Positions 13,552 to 25,460 are shown, counted from the first letter of the stretch. The stretch is DNA of 64,000 nucleotides from Maea johnstoni (GCA_963942565.1 OZ012689.1:21163185-21227184), one strand, 5' to 3'. Notes: generated by a model from the letters alone, not told the origin. Made by a program: numbers and translations.

Positions 13552-13995
13552 AAATATCGGTCTATTTTCAGATTTTCGCTGCACTTTACACAATCGTAAT
13601 AAATACTTTCCATGTTTGTTTCTGAATAAATTTTACATATTCCGAAAGCCAAGAAACATATCTATTTGAATATATAACTTACTGAATTGTTTATTGGGCG
13701 GTTGACAAAATAGAGACTTGAATGCAAGTAGGTGCATTGCTTACGGCAAACGGATTTAGAAATCGAATTTGCCGTAAACAAGATTACAAGTCCTGACAAC
13801 GTGTTAACCACCATGTTTGAAGCCTTCGAAAAAGGCTATAACTGATGGTTCAACACAAAATAAAGACAACATAAGGAGGATAAGAAGGTAGGGAATCGCC
13901 ATATGTATTTATTTGTATTTCTATTGCAGGTTTTAACTATTATGGGAATTTTATACCAGTGTTGTTGCGCCAGAAAGTTAGCGAACTTCAGATCA

Positions 13996-14007
13996 CAAAA
14001 TGGCGGC
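13996..14007 (+). promoter_or_regulatory. YY1-type motif (forward)
   Basis: CAAAATGGCGGC, 12 of 12 identical to the inverted partner at 13540-13551. Function is untested. Confidence 0.4.
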
Positions 14008-14780
14008 CATAAATCAACAATTTCGTTTTGAGTTCAAGTGTTGATTTGGGGTGCAAAACTTGAAAATTTTCAAATAAAAATCACATGAGTCGATTGAGGA
14101 CGTTTGAATTGTGTTATATATTAATGTTTTACATTTCAGATTTTCTTTTTTCCATTGGTTTATAGCGCTATCGAATTGAGGTAATTGAAATTTTAGAATT
14201 CATTTTGATGCGCTCTCAGAATTCGTTCCTGACAAAATTTACTTGCTTTCCATTTACTTAAGGATGGTTCATAACAAAATAAAACATATAAACAAATAAT
14301 AGTCATCAGCCTATTTATTATTTTTTGACAAGGATTCTGAATATATGGTTTTCATGAGAAGATACTCATGTAAAACTTAAGAAATCTCAGGCTAAAGTGG
14401 GGCTAATGAATTATAAATACTTGCTTTTCAGTAATCATTTTTCAAAATCTGCATGCATTCTACTATTCCTTAGTTTTATACTGATCTCTCCTAATATTAT
14501 CTACTAGTTCTTATAAAAAAAAACATACTATTAAAAAGAACAAGAACAGTAGTTTCAGGTAGAATTTTTTTATTTCAGATTCTTTGAATATTTTGCATTT
14601 TATGGCTGTAGAAACTTACACCCCGCCGGCAGTGCAACTGCCCCCACTGACAGCGCAACAGCAATGCAACATAATTTGTTGCAAAAAAACAATACAGTTC
14701 TGGGGCCCTAGCCCCCGCCAGACAATGCAGCGTGACAAGGGTTAACTGTCTTTAAAATTATTTATACTTTCTGTGCTATG

Positions 14781-15053
14781 CAGGGAGTGACAAAATTGGA
14801 AATATTTTTTCCAAGGGAGGCCACAATATGCTGGAGTGCAACCATAAACATATATTTTCTTATTGAAATAAGGCTTAATATCCTTATAGAATGTCGTGGG
14901 AATTACATTGATGTAAAAAACGTTAACCATATGTTTCAAATTGACTTTTTTTGAAATTCCTCACAAACTAACTTGAGTGTCCTGAGGGTTGATTTTTGAG
15001 GGTTTGGTCATTCTGATGATGCCCTGACATCCCGCAGGTTAAGACTACATATG
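14781..15053 (+). mobile_element. hAT MITE, degraded ends
   Basis: Internal homology to the hAT MITE family (CCAAGGGAGGCCACAATATG, CTTGAGTGTCCTGAGGG). Near-perfect 8-bp flanks GTGCTATG/GTGCTATA. It sits 35 bp beyond the piggyBac-like element. Confidence 0.7.
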
Positions 15054-15617
15054 GTGCTATAAAGTCTCCTTGATGTGTTTTGTGTTATTGTAGTGTTGAA
15101 TATTGTAGAGTTGAATATCCAATAGAATTATAGAATAGAACATTATTTAGTAAGCACAGTTTTTTGTAGAGAAGTTTAATAGAGGGCTCCCTGTCTGAAG
15201 GCATGGAAGGAATTCATAAAATCACACTGCAACTGACACAAATTCCTCACATGTTTCATAGGTCAGGATAAGTCAAACAGGTACTGAATACAATCCAGTT
15301 TGCTCTAGAATTGAAATACTTTATGATGAATTCATATAATTGTGCAAGCGATTCATTATTTTTTATCGAGTTAAACCATCTCATTTGGAAACTCAATCAG
15401 TGACATATTGTCTTCCAGGAAACAGACAAGGTTTTATGAGCTTTCAACTTTTCTTCCAGACACACCTTATTCTTGATTAGGTGCGTTCATATGTCTGGTT
15501 TTTTTTATTGTCATTACAAATGCACTCAACATAGATGGTGAGAGATAAGGGAAGCCATCTGCTGTTGATGAGAACACACCCCATACCATTCATTGCCTTG
15601 TTTTTCATTGCTCTTAA

Positions 15618-15995
15618 CCCATTCATGCACAGAGACTCCAAAAATACCTGCGTATGTTGTGATATATATCTAAATAGGGAATCTTTTAAACTCATTAGGG
15701 AAAATTTGAATCAGATGATGTGCTTTCGAATATTTTGTGAATTGGTGCTATATTTATTATATTTATTATACATTTATCATACATTTATTTACACTGCTTA
15801 TTGATTATATACTTTAATTCTAGGTTCCTTTCAAAAATACTGACAATACCATACCTATATCCAAACAACACTTGTTAAGGAATTTCATTTGAAGTATGAA
15901 TTGGTTAACTGTTTGTGTCCTGTCATCAGGTTATTTTCGCAAGTATTCTAACATCATGGAGCCATGGAGGACTCTAGTGTCTAGGCGTGAAAGGG
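15618..15995. mobile_element. TTAA MITE, long form
   Basis: Starts TTAA|CCCATTCATGC and ends GTGAAAGGG|TTAG. The ends match the other TTAA MITEs, with an AT-rich middle. Confidence 0.5.
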
Positions 15996-16285
15996 TTAGT
16001 AGTAGATAAGGCACATATTCTCACCTGTTGCAAGAGGGCCATAAGGAAGAAAGGCACCCCTCTTTGTGTTGGCTTTAACCAGAGGGTTGCTGTGGCTGAC
16101 TGACCAATCAAAGCTTGGCTCAGTATTTATAAATAGTCTTTTTTGGTTGAAGATTAACCTGGTTCCTTTTCGCACCTGCTGGCTGAGTATACCTGGCCCA
16201 GGTATACATTATACAACACCTGGATGAGTAGGTAGTGTCTAAGGGCATGTACATGTTCTGGCTGACCCTATGATAGATATAATAA

Positions 16286-16286
<1 letters not shown>

Positions 16287-16324
<38 letters not shown>

Positions 16325-16338
16325 ATATATGAATACTA

Positions 16339-16431
<93 letters not shown>

Positions 16432-16433
16432 CA
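16287..16433. repeat. (TA)n microsatellite
   Basis: Alternating TA with a GTATGTG interruption near 16317 and a GAATACTAG interruption near 16331. Confidence 0.97.
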
Positions 16434-16649
16434 TGGACAGGTTATCACAGCCTTATATGGGCCTTGAGTCTGATCACATGCTAAAAAATTGCTAATAGGT
16501 GATACACTTCTACACTTAAGCTAAATAATTTACACCACTGTTCGTATGTGATCATACCTCAATGGTTAGTGGGTTCTGCTCATAGTGCTGTCCCCTCAGA
16601 TAGATTATAAGTACACTGCTGCTGTTCATGTGTGCTTAGGATTGGCTGA

Positions 16650-16900
16650 TTTCTGTTGTCATGCTGATCAGCGCGGCCGCTCTGTGAAGTTGGCCGTGCA
16701 GCATCGAGAGAGCAGCGGAGGTATTAATACCTTTCATAATGATAAGACGAGAGTCATGTGAGCTGAACCAGATTCAGCGTCGTTGTTGTTGCTGCTGCGG
16801 CGGCCCGAGGTAGCTACAGCCAGAGCTGGGCTGTGCTGTGTAGCTTGTCATTCATAGTAAGCAGTTCATGTGAGGTGTCATTGATCGAAAAGCTCCTCTG
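16650..16900. other. Unique GC-richer island
   Basis: Repeat-free, with a NotI-type GCGGCCGC at about 16673 and CpG clustering. Possible regulatory element; no exon with paired splice sites seen. Confidence 0.2.
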
Positions 16901-17019
16901 GTATCTCCTTTAGTAGTCTCCTTCCTGTGGCCTGACACACAGAGAAATATCTTACTCACTTAAGCAATACTTTGCGAAATATTTCACTGAATGTTGTTGC
17001 TCTTGGCAGTTCTGTATAA

Positions 17020-17685
17020 GATTATGATCTGAATTTGTGTGGTATGACGATCTATTGGATTAATTATGATTTGAATTTGTGTGGTATGAGGATCTATTGG
17101 AATAATTATGATCTGGATTTGTGTGGTATGAGGATCTATTGGAATAATTATGATCTGAATTTGTGTGGTATGAGGATCTATTGGAATAATTATGATCTGA
17201 ATTTGTGTGGTATGAGGATCTATTGGATTAATTATGATCTGAATTTGTGTGGTATGAGGATCTATTGGATTAATTATGATCTGAATTTGTGTGGTATGAG
17301 GATCTATTGGATTAATTATGATCTGAATTTGTGTGGTATGAGGATCTATTGAATTAATTATGATCTGAATTTGTGTTGTATGAGGATCTATTGGATTAAT
17401 TATGATCTGAATTTGTGTGGTATGAGGATCTGTTGGGTTAATTATGATCTGGATTTGTGTGGTATGAGGATCTATTGGATTAATTATGATCTGAATTTGT
17501 GTGGTATGAGGATCTATTGGATTAATTATGATCTGAATTTGTGTGGTATGAGGATCTATTGAATTAATTAGGATCTGGATTTGTGTGGTATGAGGATCTA
17601 TTGGATTAATTATGATCTGAATTTGTGTGTTATGAGAATCTATTGGATTAATTATGATCTGAATTTGTGTGATATTAGGATATTT
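17020..17685. repeat. 42-bp tandem repeat, about 15 units
   Basis: Units carry GAATTTGTGTGGTATGAGGA and then TCTATTGGATTAATTATGATCT. Because 42 is a multiple of three and the unit lacks stops in some frames, both strands stay open: 14-residue unit PHTTQIQIIINPID on the minus strand, YDLNLCGMRIYWIN on the plus strand. Degenerate units run on to about 17762. No start context, splice site or codon bias supports a protein. Confidence 0.95.
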
Positions 17686-18006
17686 ATGAGATGATGATCT
17701 GTGTGATATGAGGATATGCATGAGATGATGATCTTTTTGATATGAGGATCCGTATTAGATTATTATTTTGAAAATGATTTGTATAATATTGGAGGAATGT
17801 TGGGCATAACCTAAGCTACAATTTCCCTTCTAATATTTTGCAAATCTAAGCTTTAATCTCAAGTTATTTTCTAAGTATCTTACGGTACCATCAAGACAAC
17901 AATACCAAGAGTAACTATTAGCCACAAATGTTCAGGTTAGTATAGATTTTGAGTTCTTCTCCTCATAGTCAGAATGCCAGGGCTCTCTCAGCTTGATTGG
18001 TTTTAA

Positions 18007-18224
18007 CCCATAAATGCTCGCAATAGCCAGAACATTTTCCAACCATCCCCTTTTAAATATGTTGTACAAATCATTCGCAATATCCAAGTTATTGTCAAAA
18101 GTATCATAGATCACCAGATTGATTGAGTTTATTTGACTATATGGACCATGACAACTGTCCACTGACTTTCTCTAAAGCGCGTTTGAACATTTGAAAGGTT
18201 GAAAGGGCGCTATATCAAATATCA

Positions 18225-18275
<51 letters not shown>

Positions 18276-18312
18276 AGAGTAATTTCTAGAGGAACTTTGA
18301 AGCATGAATGGG
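18007..18312 (-). mobile_element. TTAA MITE, family B, interrupted by a SINE-like insertion
   Basis: Left end TTAA|CCCATAAATGCTCGC, right end CATGAATGGG|TTAC. The family body is split at about 18117 by the ATT-tailed sequence. Confidence 0.75.
18117..18272 (+). mobile_element. SINE-like 3' fragment with (ATT)n tail
   Basis: GTCCACTGAC...AAGCGCGTTTGAAC...GGGCGCTATATCAAATATC followed by ATT repeats. The same tail recurs at 20553-20640. GCGCTATAT...CAATTATTATT ends are known from SINE/LINE tails of marine invertebrates. No Pol III boxes are visible, so it is 5' truncated. Confidence 0.6.
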
Positions 18313-18705
18313 TTACTTAAGCTAGAACTGTTGCTCAGGTAGCTAGTGTTGAGTTAGAGATGTAGGTAGTAGTTATTCATAGTTTTGAATGGTTCATCAT
18401 GTGATGATGTATTAGTGCATAAACAGGTAACTCCTAATAGGGATGTTCATGTTTACAGGCCTGAGGGCAAACTACACAGTGTATTACACCCACTCAGCCA
18501 TTTGCGAAAATAATCCCTTCTCATCTATCAGTCGTCCTCAGTAAACAGCAGTGTCACATTTAAATTGTGGCCTGACTAGCTGAGGCTACTGGGAAATAGC
18601 CAAGGGTCTAGTCTGGCTAAGATACTGTCTGCTAAATATTGCAGGCGGGCCAGGCTAGTGGATTATTGAAGAGCATGAATAACTGTGACCAAAAACAACC
18701 CTTTA

Positions 18706-18912
18706 CCTTTTTATGCTGGTGGTGGCTAATTTTGCCTGTACAAAATGATGCAAAACACCTAAAAAATGACTGAAACCCTGGTACATGGGTACTCATCTGA
18801 GAGTAATCAGTAAGAGCTATCTAATGAATGCCGACATGACTGGTTTTAAATGGATATCAAAAATCTTTGCATCCTTGTGCTTTGGACGTAAGTAGCCTTA
18901 GCATTGGAAGGG
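18706..18912 (+). mobile_element. TTAA MITE, family A, diverged
   Basis: TATGCTGGTGGTGGCTAATT...GTAGCCTTAGCATTGGAAGGG with eroded TTAA flanks. Confidence 0.7.
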
Positions 18913-20552
18913 CTAAAATGAAGTAGGTAATAACCACCCGCTTCTCAACTACTACTAGACTAGCCTATTTGATTAACTGATTGGTTAATCACTTATTATT
19001 TTGTAACTAGTATGTAGGGATTGTATATAGTTGGGTAGGGCTAGGTTGATTTCAAGGGCCAGGTTAGCCGTAATAGGTCTCTTAAAGTGATAGCTTTTTT
19101 CAGACCCTAAAAATCATTCACATATGAACATGGTTGTCTGTTAGGCCCCATAGTTGAAGTTTATGTAATGAAGCAAAATTAGACATTAGGTGAAAAAGTA
19201 GCAACTAGCATATGATGGCAGAGGAATGCATGTGGGTTTCTTGGTAGATATTCCTGTTTAGGTGTAGCCCTCGGTTCCCAGAAAATCACAGGTATACTAT
19301 ATACACGTCCTTACTTACATGCTCCCAGATATATTTGTGGATTTCTGCATTTTACAAGACTGGAGACCTGCCCTGCTCTTTATGTATATCTACTAGCTAG
19401 ATTATCAGCTGAAACCAGTCTTACATACTGTATATATTACTAGAAAAGTTTGATGGGACTCTAGAAATAGTAGGCTCTTTTAAAAGTGCATAGCCTTTAG
19501 GTACTGGTGCTAAGGGATTCCCCATTGGGATTCCCTTGTACTCCATGACATCATGATTGACAGTTTGCATTCTATATATAGCACATATCTACCACACACT
19601 CTGAGCAGGAATTAACACAAATGATAAGTTATTATTTCTAAGTCTAATCACTGCAGTTATGTGGTGTGATAGCGAGTTAGTTTATATATATGTAATCTAC
19701 TTTACCAGTCGGCATGATGCTAAACGCGAACACAAAATTATCTAGTTTCCTTATTGGTTGATAGCACTAATTGGACCCTCACTGCTTCGTTAGTTAAATG
19801 GCTGAAATAGCCTGAGGCTATTAAATGCTTCATTTCATTACAAAGCTGTTTTCAGGCAATTCCTGAGTTGAGTTAACAAGTACCTTGTTTACTACTAGAT
19901 AACTTAAATATTGATAATGATATTGGATGGAATTAAGTCCATTGAATTAGATTAAATTCAATATGGTCATGCCGACTTATCCTGTCATGTAATATTGGGG
20001 ATTTTTTAATAGGGTCCTATAGGGGTGGCCTGAAGTAACCACAAATAGCTATAGATGCTATACATTTTTTTGTGGTGTGTACTCAGTGGTTTTTAGTTCC
20101 CTACCACATCTTTATGACAAGTATTGATTTTAGCATTTTTCTTTGCTGGTTGACTCCAGATTCAGTCTGGCAGGATAAAATCCAACCTTGCTTTTTCCAG
20201 TAAAACCTAGTTAGGTAAATTGCTTTGTAAGTTCATTACTGAAGTTATTTTTTGGTTATTACTAATATGATGAATAAATTGAATATAGATTTCAATCGCT
20301 ATATATCATAGAATTATTTTTTTGCTCATTATACACTCAAAATAGCATTCCATTGCCAAATTCAGTTGAATGTGGTATAAATCAATATCCTAATGAAAAT
20401 GCAGGTGATATGGTTAATTATCTATTGGTAGCATCACTAAGTTGTCATGAGTAGAAATGTAATTCATGGGAGTATGATACGAGTGGTGACAACAGAAGTA
20501 AATCATGGTTATGCAAATCTTCAAGACATAGTTGAAAACATTGCTACTTCGA
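18913..20552. other. Unique AT-rich sequence
   Basis: Nothing recognisable beyond short palindromic TA stretches. Confidence 0.4.
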
Positions 20553-20640
20553 AAGCAGTTTGTCCACTGACTATTCTTTCAAGCATGTTTGAACGTTATA
20601 GATGGAAAGGGCACTAAATCAGATATCAATTATTATTACA
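20553..20640 (+). mobile_element. SINE-like 3' tail fragment
   Basis: Matches 18150-18235 (GTCCACTGAC, GTTTGAACG, AAAGGGC, AGATATCAATTATTATT), more diverged and with a very short tail. Confidence 0.5.
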
Positions 20641-20983
20641 TGATTCTGCTAATCATACATGTAGTTACAATTTGATTATCTGATTCATCAAGAATTATGT
20701 ACGGTGATACACTGCCTCTTCCCATTATTATGTGAAGCTGCCAATGTTAGGAACAGCAATTATGAATAGTTGACATGTATGTAAATACAAGTATTGATTT
20801 CTGAACACTGGTACGCACATAAACAAAGACATATGTGAAATGCATTGTTAGTAGTGCTACTAGTTATAATGGTGGAAGTAGCAGCAATGTTGTCTTTGTA
20901 TATATATATATAATTGGATAGGGATAGGAAAAGACAGAAATGATAATTATATTATAACTATGTATAATATAATTAATATGTAT

Positions 20984-21117
20984 CAGGGTTTGAACTAGGA
21001 TTTAGAAACTGGGTGTCTGTCCAAAATTGGCAATTTTCACAATTTTGGGCATCCTATTTTCAAGGGAGACTACAATGTACTCAGATTGCAACATTAACAT
21101 GTATGTATTTATTTAGT
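20984..21117 (+). mobile_element. hAT MITE, 3' truncated
   Basis: CAGGGTTTGAACTAGGATTT then ACTGGGTGTCTGTCCAAAATTGG. Only the left 130 bp are present. Confidence 0.7.
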
Positions 21118-21159
21118 ACTTAATAACAGTGAAGCATACTGCCTATTTACATGTCCTTG

Positions 21160-21340
21160 TGTGAAGTGAGGATCTGTATGAGATTATGATCTGGATTTGT
21201 GTGTTATTAAGAATTGTATGAGATAATGATCTGTGATATGAGGATATGTCATATGTATGGTATTATGATCTTTGTGATATGAGGATATGTATGAGATGGA
21301 TGATCTGTGTGATCTGAGGATATATGTGGATGACATTATG
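21160..21340. repeat. Diverged relatives of the 42-bp repeat
   Basis: Degenerate units with GATCTGGATTTGTGTG, GATATGAGGATATGT and GAGATTATGATCTG, resembling the decayed right edge of the 17-kb array (17660-17762). Confidence 0.6.
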
Positions 21341-21409
21341 ACCTGAGTAACATACTGACCACCTGTCTCAGGGCCATGCATGAGCATGAATAGGTAAACA
21401 TTATGAGAC

Positions 21410-21740
21410 ACAGCCGGCCATCATTTGCTGATAGGGAGGAATAGGACAGCGGGCGGGGGAAGAAAGAAGCAGCAAGCCGCGGCGGCGGCCATCGTGATAA
21501 TGGCGCTGAAGCTCAGGCGATTGAAGAGCAGCAGGGCATTCCACAAGAAAAGCAATGAATTGCTCTCTCTGGAGGGCGAGTTGTTTACCGAGAAGTAGAA
21601 CCAGGCTGCCGTCGCCCATCGCGGCTGCTTCTGCTGCTGCGGCCGACCGACCGATGTACTACGGATTTATGATGCCGCTTGATATGGATTTCACCACTCG
21701 CTGCTGCGGCATGTCTTTCTGCAGGAGGGAATTGACACCC
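21410..21740. other. GC-rich unique island with a short ATG frame
   Basis: CpG-dense DNA (GCGGGCGGGGG, CCGCGGCGGCGGCC). At 21500-21598 an ATG frame reads MALKLRRLKSSRAFHKKSNE and then LLSLEGELFTEK before a stop. This is unusually protein-like but has no convincing donor. It could be a promoter/5' UTR of the downstream gene, a small ORF, or an enhancer. Confidence 0.25.
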
Positions 21741-22558
21741 TGATAGGAATGTGTAATTATCCAGCTCTCTTCATTGATAGCCTTTATTAGGGGCCGGGTA
21801 CCATGTATTTTGCACTAAGGGGCTGTATCTGTTTCTGCTACACAGGGAAAGTAGATGTGTGTGTGTTATGTACATGGTCAGTCGGAGAGGAGACCGACCA
21901 ACCGGATGCCTCAGAAACCCGCCTGGAACATTTCCCCTTGGAGTAGTAACATCAGGGAAAGTAGCGTCATACCAACTAAATGATACCAGTCACTAGTTCT
22001 TTGTTCTCTCCATATTTACTCCTCCACTTACTCATGAATTTCCAATTAGCTAAAGGATTGAATCAATTGCTCGATTTCCTATAATAGTGACTGTGGGAAA
22101 AAATGGTTTTGTTCAGTGCTCAATAGGTTGAATGGGAACAAAACTGACTTACGATTAACAGAGTTCACACTCTGTTATTGTGGCGATAAAGTAATGAAGG
22201 CCAATTAGTGGAGCAGAGGGAATAGTAGGGAAGGGGAATACAGGTATTTGGAATCAATATCTTATTGCAGCGTTACCGGTTACTGTTTGCATTCCCAGTG
22301 GATTTCTTGGCATCCATTACAAGACTACAGTATGGATATTCATTCTTCAAGCTTTCTTCTCCGTTTGCCATGATGTATGTAGTGGTAGTGTGGTATTGAG
22401 TTAGCCTGCAGGGCCAGTTGGTTAAACACAGAATCCTTAGCAGCAGAAATCTCCCGTCTAATCTGATGGCAGTGGCCCATAGCCTAGTACGCTTCTTTTG
22501 CAATTGCAAAATATGCATGGTATCCTTTATGGGAAAATATTTCTGGGAAATATTTATT

Positions 22559-22691
22559 GAAAAAATGTGAACCACTACCCTACAAGCAGCTTCCCCTAAA
22601 ACATTTTGTGAATTTATATTTTATTACTGAGTTATTTTCAAAGGTGCCATAGACTAGATAGCACTTTCCAAGTATCCTAAGCATGAATGGG
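22559..22691 (-). mobile_element. TTAA MITE family B fragment
   Basis: Ends CATGAATGGGTTTAG. Internal ACATTTTGTGAATTTATATT and TTATTACTGAGTTATTTTCA match the family. The left part is missing. Confidence 0.5.
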
Positions 22692-22695
22692 TTTA

Positions 22696-22953
22696 GCCAT
22701 TCAATAATTCATGCTTTGGAATTTGAAATAATTTCAAGTTTTCGGAAAAAAAATGTTATTTGGGTCTATGATAATTTTGACGACAACTATAAATCTGGAC
22801 AGGAATGTTTTTACTAAATAGTTGAAGGAGAGTTGTTGGTTATGTTCTCAATACAATTAATTTCTCCTCCAAATATTTTCCCAACTTTGCTTTTGACAGC
22901 AATATTATATCAAAATTGTCAAGCTGCTTTTTGCCACTGTGAGCATGAATGGA
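22696..22953 (+). mobile_element. TTAA MITE, family B
   Basis: GTTGAAGGAGAGTTGTTGGT, CTCCTCCAAATATTTTCCC and AGCTGCTTTTTGCC...GAGCATGAATGG|ATTAA mark the family. The left end is eroded and abuts the preceding fragment. Confidence 0.65.
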
Positions 22954-22986
22954 TTAATGGTTGGCTTGACTCCTGTATGTTAAGTA

Positions 22987-23264
22987 CAGGGTTTTAGCCA
23001 AGATTTAGAAACTGGGTGCCCAAAATTATGGGGGGCCATAATATACTCTGATTTCAACCATAACATGTATAGATTTATTGATATAAGGCATACTATCCTC
23101 ATACAATGTCATGGGAAGTATATGGAGATGAACAAATTCAATTAAAAGCTTGAGATTGACAATTTAAGAAATTCCTTATTAAAAAATCAGGGTGTCATGG
23201 CGGGTGCTTTTTAAGGGTTTGGGTGTACAAAAGACACTCAAACGCCCTGCTGACTAAGACTATG
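22987..23264 (+). mobile_element. hAT MITE, subfamily 1
   Basis: CAGGGTTTTAGCCAAGATTT to GCTGACTAAGACTATG. Immediate flanks differ, though CTCCTGTA occurs 9 bp left of the start and directly right of the end, suggesting a duplication disturbed by a later 9-bp change. Confidence 0.8.
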
Positions 23265-23587
23265 CTCCTGTATCAGTCCCTGGGGAGGGTGTTTTCACAG
23301 TAAGCTTTGGGATGAGTTTCTGTCTGCAGGCTTGAGAAAGCAACCACTGGGCTTAACACAAGACAGAGTTTCTCAGTGCTGGCAAGGAGAACATATCTTG
23401 TTTCGCCTTACTGGAAAAAGCTGAATAACTTGACTAAAGCGCAAGAGCTAAGAATATATGTTCCCCAGTGTTGCAGTAACTTTCCCTCTATTCCATGGCA
23501 ATCCTTGCACTAGTTTGTCAGCCCACTCTATCTCCCATTGTGTTCCAGAAACTTGGTTCTTTTTGCAGCACCCATAAATGCCCAAAT

Positions 23588-23792
23588 CCTTATGTTGCTG
23601 GTGGCTAATTGTGCAAATCCAAAATCATGCAAAAAACCTGAAAAATGCCTTAATCCCTGTCAAATGGGGTACTCATCAGAGAGTACTCAGTGAGTGCTAT
23701 CTAATGAATACCAACATGACTGAGTTCAGGTGGTTTTCAAGAAGCTTTGCATCCTTGTCCATTGGACGAAAGTAGACTCAGCATTGGAAGGG
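23588..23792 (+). mobile_element. TTAA MITE, family A
   Basis: TTATGTTGCTGGTGGCTAAT...CTCAGCATTGGAAGGG|TTAA; the right TTAA is intact and the left is lost. Confidence 0.8.
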
Positions 23793-23993
23793 TTAAGACT
23801 GATATGTGTCTACTGCAGACAGCAGGAGCTTTCCTGGACCTCTCTTAGCCATGTGCTCTCATCAATAATGAAGGCTTATCAAGCGAGATGTGTTCAATTA
23901 TGGCTCTCAGCGCGTTCATACAATAATTGTAGTCAGCTGTTCACAGCTTGGAGGGAATAGATGTATATATGGAAGGCAGTAGGCAGGTCTTAA

Positions 23994-24192
23994 CCCACTT
24001 ATAAAAGCCTGTGGCATCCCAAAACGGTCAAGACTATTTTGGTGATACCTTTCAGACTAGAGCCTTTTTCATATAATATGAGCTAGAAAAATGTTGAACA
24101 AAACGTATCCATCAACTGTCCTTCAACTGGGCTTTTCCCCAAATATTTTCCAATAACACAATATCCAGAAGTAATATCTAGACTTGAAAGGG
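23994..24192. mobile_element. TTAA MITE, intact flanks
   Basis: TTAA (23990-23993)|CCCACTTATAAAAGCC ... GACTTGAAAGGG|TTAA (24193-24196). 199 bp, non-coding, with an internal family B-like segment (CCCCAAATATTTTCC). Confidence 0.7.
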
Positions 24193-24233
24193 TTAAACTG
24201 TTCTGGTTCAGATTGCCCATTGGCATAGTCTTA

Positions 24234-24446
24234 GCAAACAGTGCATCTGGTAGTCTTTTGGACACCCAAACCCTCAAAAATCACCCCTCAGGACTCCCAT
24301 GACATTTCTTGAAATGTCATTTTCAAGCATATAATTGAAGTTTTTCCAACTCAATATTTTTAATTGGCATTGCATAAGGGTAAATGCCTTATTCCATTAA
24401 ATAAATACATGTTTATGGATGAAAGTAGCCTCAGCATTGGAAGGGT
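24234..24446 (-). mobile_element. Chimeric MITE: hAT MITE joined to TTAA MITE end
   Basis: 24234-24418 is a hAT MITE in reverse (CATAGTCTTAGC...AATACATGTTTATGG). At 24419 it passes without a gap into the last 28 bp of a family A TTAA MITE (GAAAGTAGCCTCAGCATTGG...AGGG). This is a recombinant or nested-deletion junction. Confidence 0.7.
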
Positions 24447-25312
24447 CAATTTCAAATGTTATTTAAAAGTTTCATGAATAGTGATAGCATGACCCACAAA
24501 CTTCCTACTGATGATTCTTACATGGTCATCGTTTTCCTCCTGAATCTTCTTAGTGTGATCCCTGGCCTTGGAGGTAAAGGTGACCACTGACAACACAGGC
24601 TCTAGGGGTAAGTACTGTTAGTCGAGGTCTAGGTTAGGAGATGATGAGCAGGAAGGAATGAGTTGTTGAGAATGTGGCCATGCTGGTTAAATATCCCACT
24701 CTCTACAACTAGCACTCAGAACAAGCTGTTATCTGATATTCAAGGCCTGTTTGAATGTGGGGCTAATAAGGCCTGCTACAGAAATGTTCATTATATGAAT
24801 AAATCAATGTGCTAGGAAAGTGCTGTTTCTGCTCAAAGATTTGTCCCCGTGCTATCCATGGTTCGGGGCTGCTGTATGTGGCATACAGTTGACACCCGTG
24901 GATGATGATTAGGGGTCATGTATTATTCATGGTTGAGTGATGCTGGTGCTGCACTGTGTGGCTGGGGAGATGCACAGGAGGGGTGACGCGAATGTCAATT
25001 TGATTCCCTCCTCTTCCTCCTCCTCCCTAGGAGGAAGAAGACACTGCCTACTCCTACTACTAAGAGAGACTGCTGCTCCGCTATCTACTAGTGAAGTGAA
25101 GGACATAGATCTCTGGCAGGTCTCCTCCCTATATAATGGTAATGCTGCGGAGGGTGACTATCGATCATGTGCCTGTGGATGATGGCTTTTCCCAGTTGAT
25201 TTTTCCTCCTCTTGTATTTATTTCCCTGCAGTCTGAGTCTTTGTTCCTCCTCCTCCTCCTTCTCCTCCTCCTCCTCCTCTGTGGGCTTTAGATGGTGGCA
25301 TCATTGTGAGGT

Positions 25313-25460
25313 GTACCCTGGCTGGCCCCTGATTGCCTCCTCTGTAATACACCTGGAGACGGCATGACAGGTACATCACTCACTATTCACCTGGCCGCCC
25401 TAGCTAGCTTGATACCTGTAAGTACTGTAGACCTGCTCAAGCTAGCTACCTTTACCATAT
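25313..25460. repeat. Local duplication, copy 1 (empty site)
   Basis: CTGGCTGGCCCCTGATTGCC through ACCTGCTCAAGCTAGCTACC matches 25484-25567 plus 25883-25945, with the hAT MITE missing, so it serves as the pre-insertion site. Confidence 0.85.

Larger units (their letters stand above)
13009..14741. mobile_element. piggyBac-like non-autonomous element, 1.73 kb, hairpin-rich
   Basis: TTAA flanks both ends (13005-13008, 14742-14745) and the termini are a perfect 13-bp inverted repeat CCCTTGTCACGCT. TTAA duplication plus CCC ends are typical of piggyBac. There is no transposase frame. Inside lie many perfect hairpins: 21-bp arms at 13026-13046/13063-13083, 13-bp arms at 13099-13111/13126-13138 and 13184-13196/13207-13219, plus 13509-13516/13524-13531 and 13741-13750/13768-13777. 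It also carries two inverted copies of the YY1-like motif CAAAATGGCGGC (13540-13551 reverse, 13996-14007 forward). GC and CpG are raised compared with the flanks. Confidence 0.8.

Noticed and set aside
16984-17721. 245-residue minus-strand frame with a 14-residue repeat
   Set aside because: Explained by a 42-bp satellite whose period is a multiple of three; the plus strand is also open over the same units.
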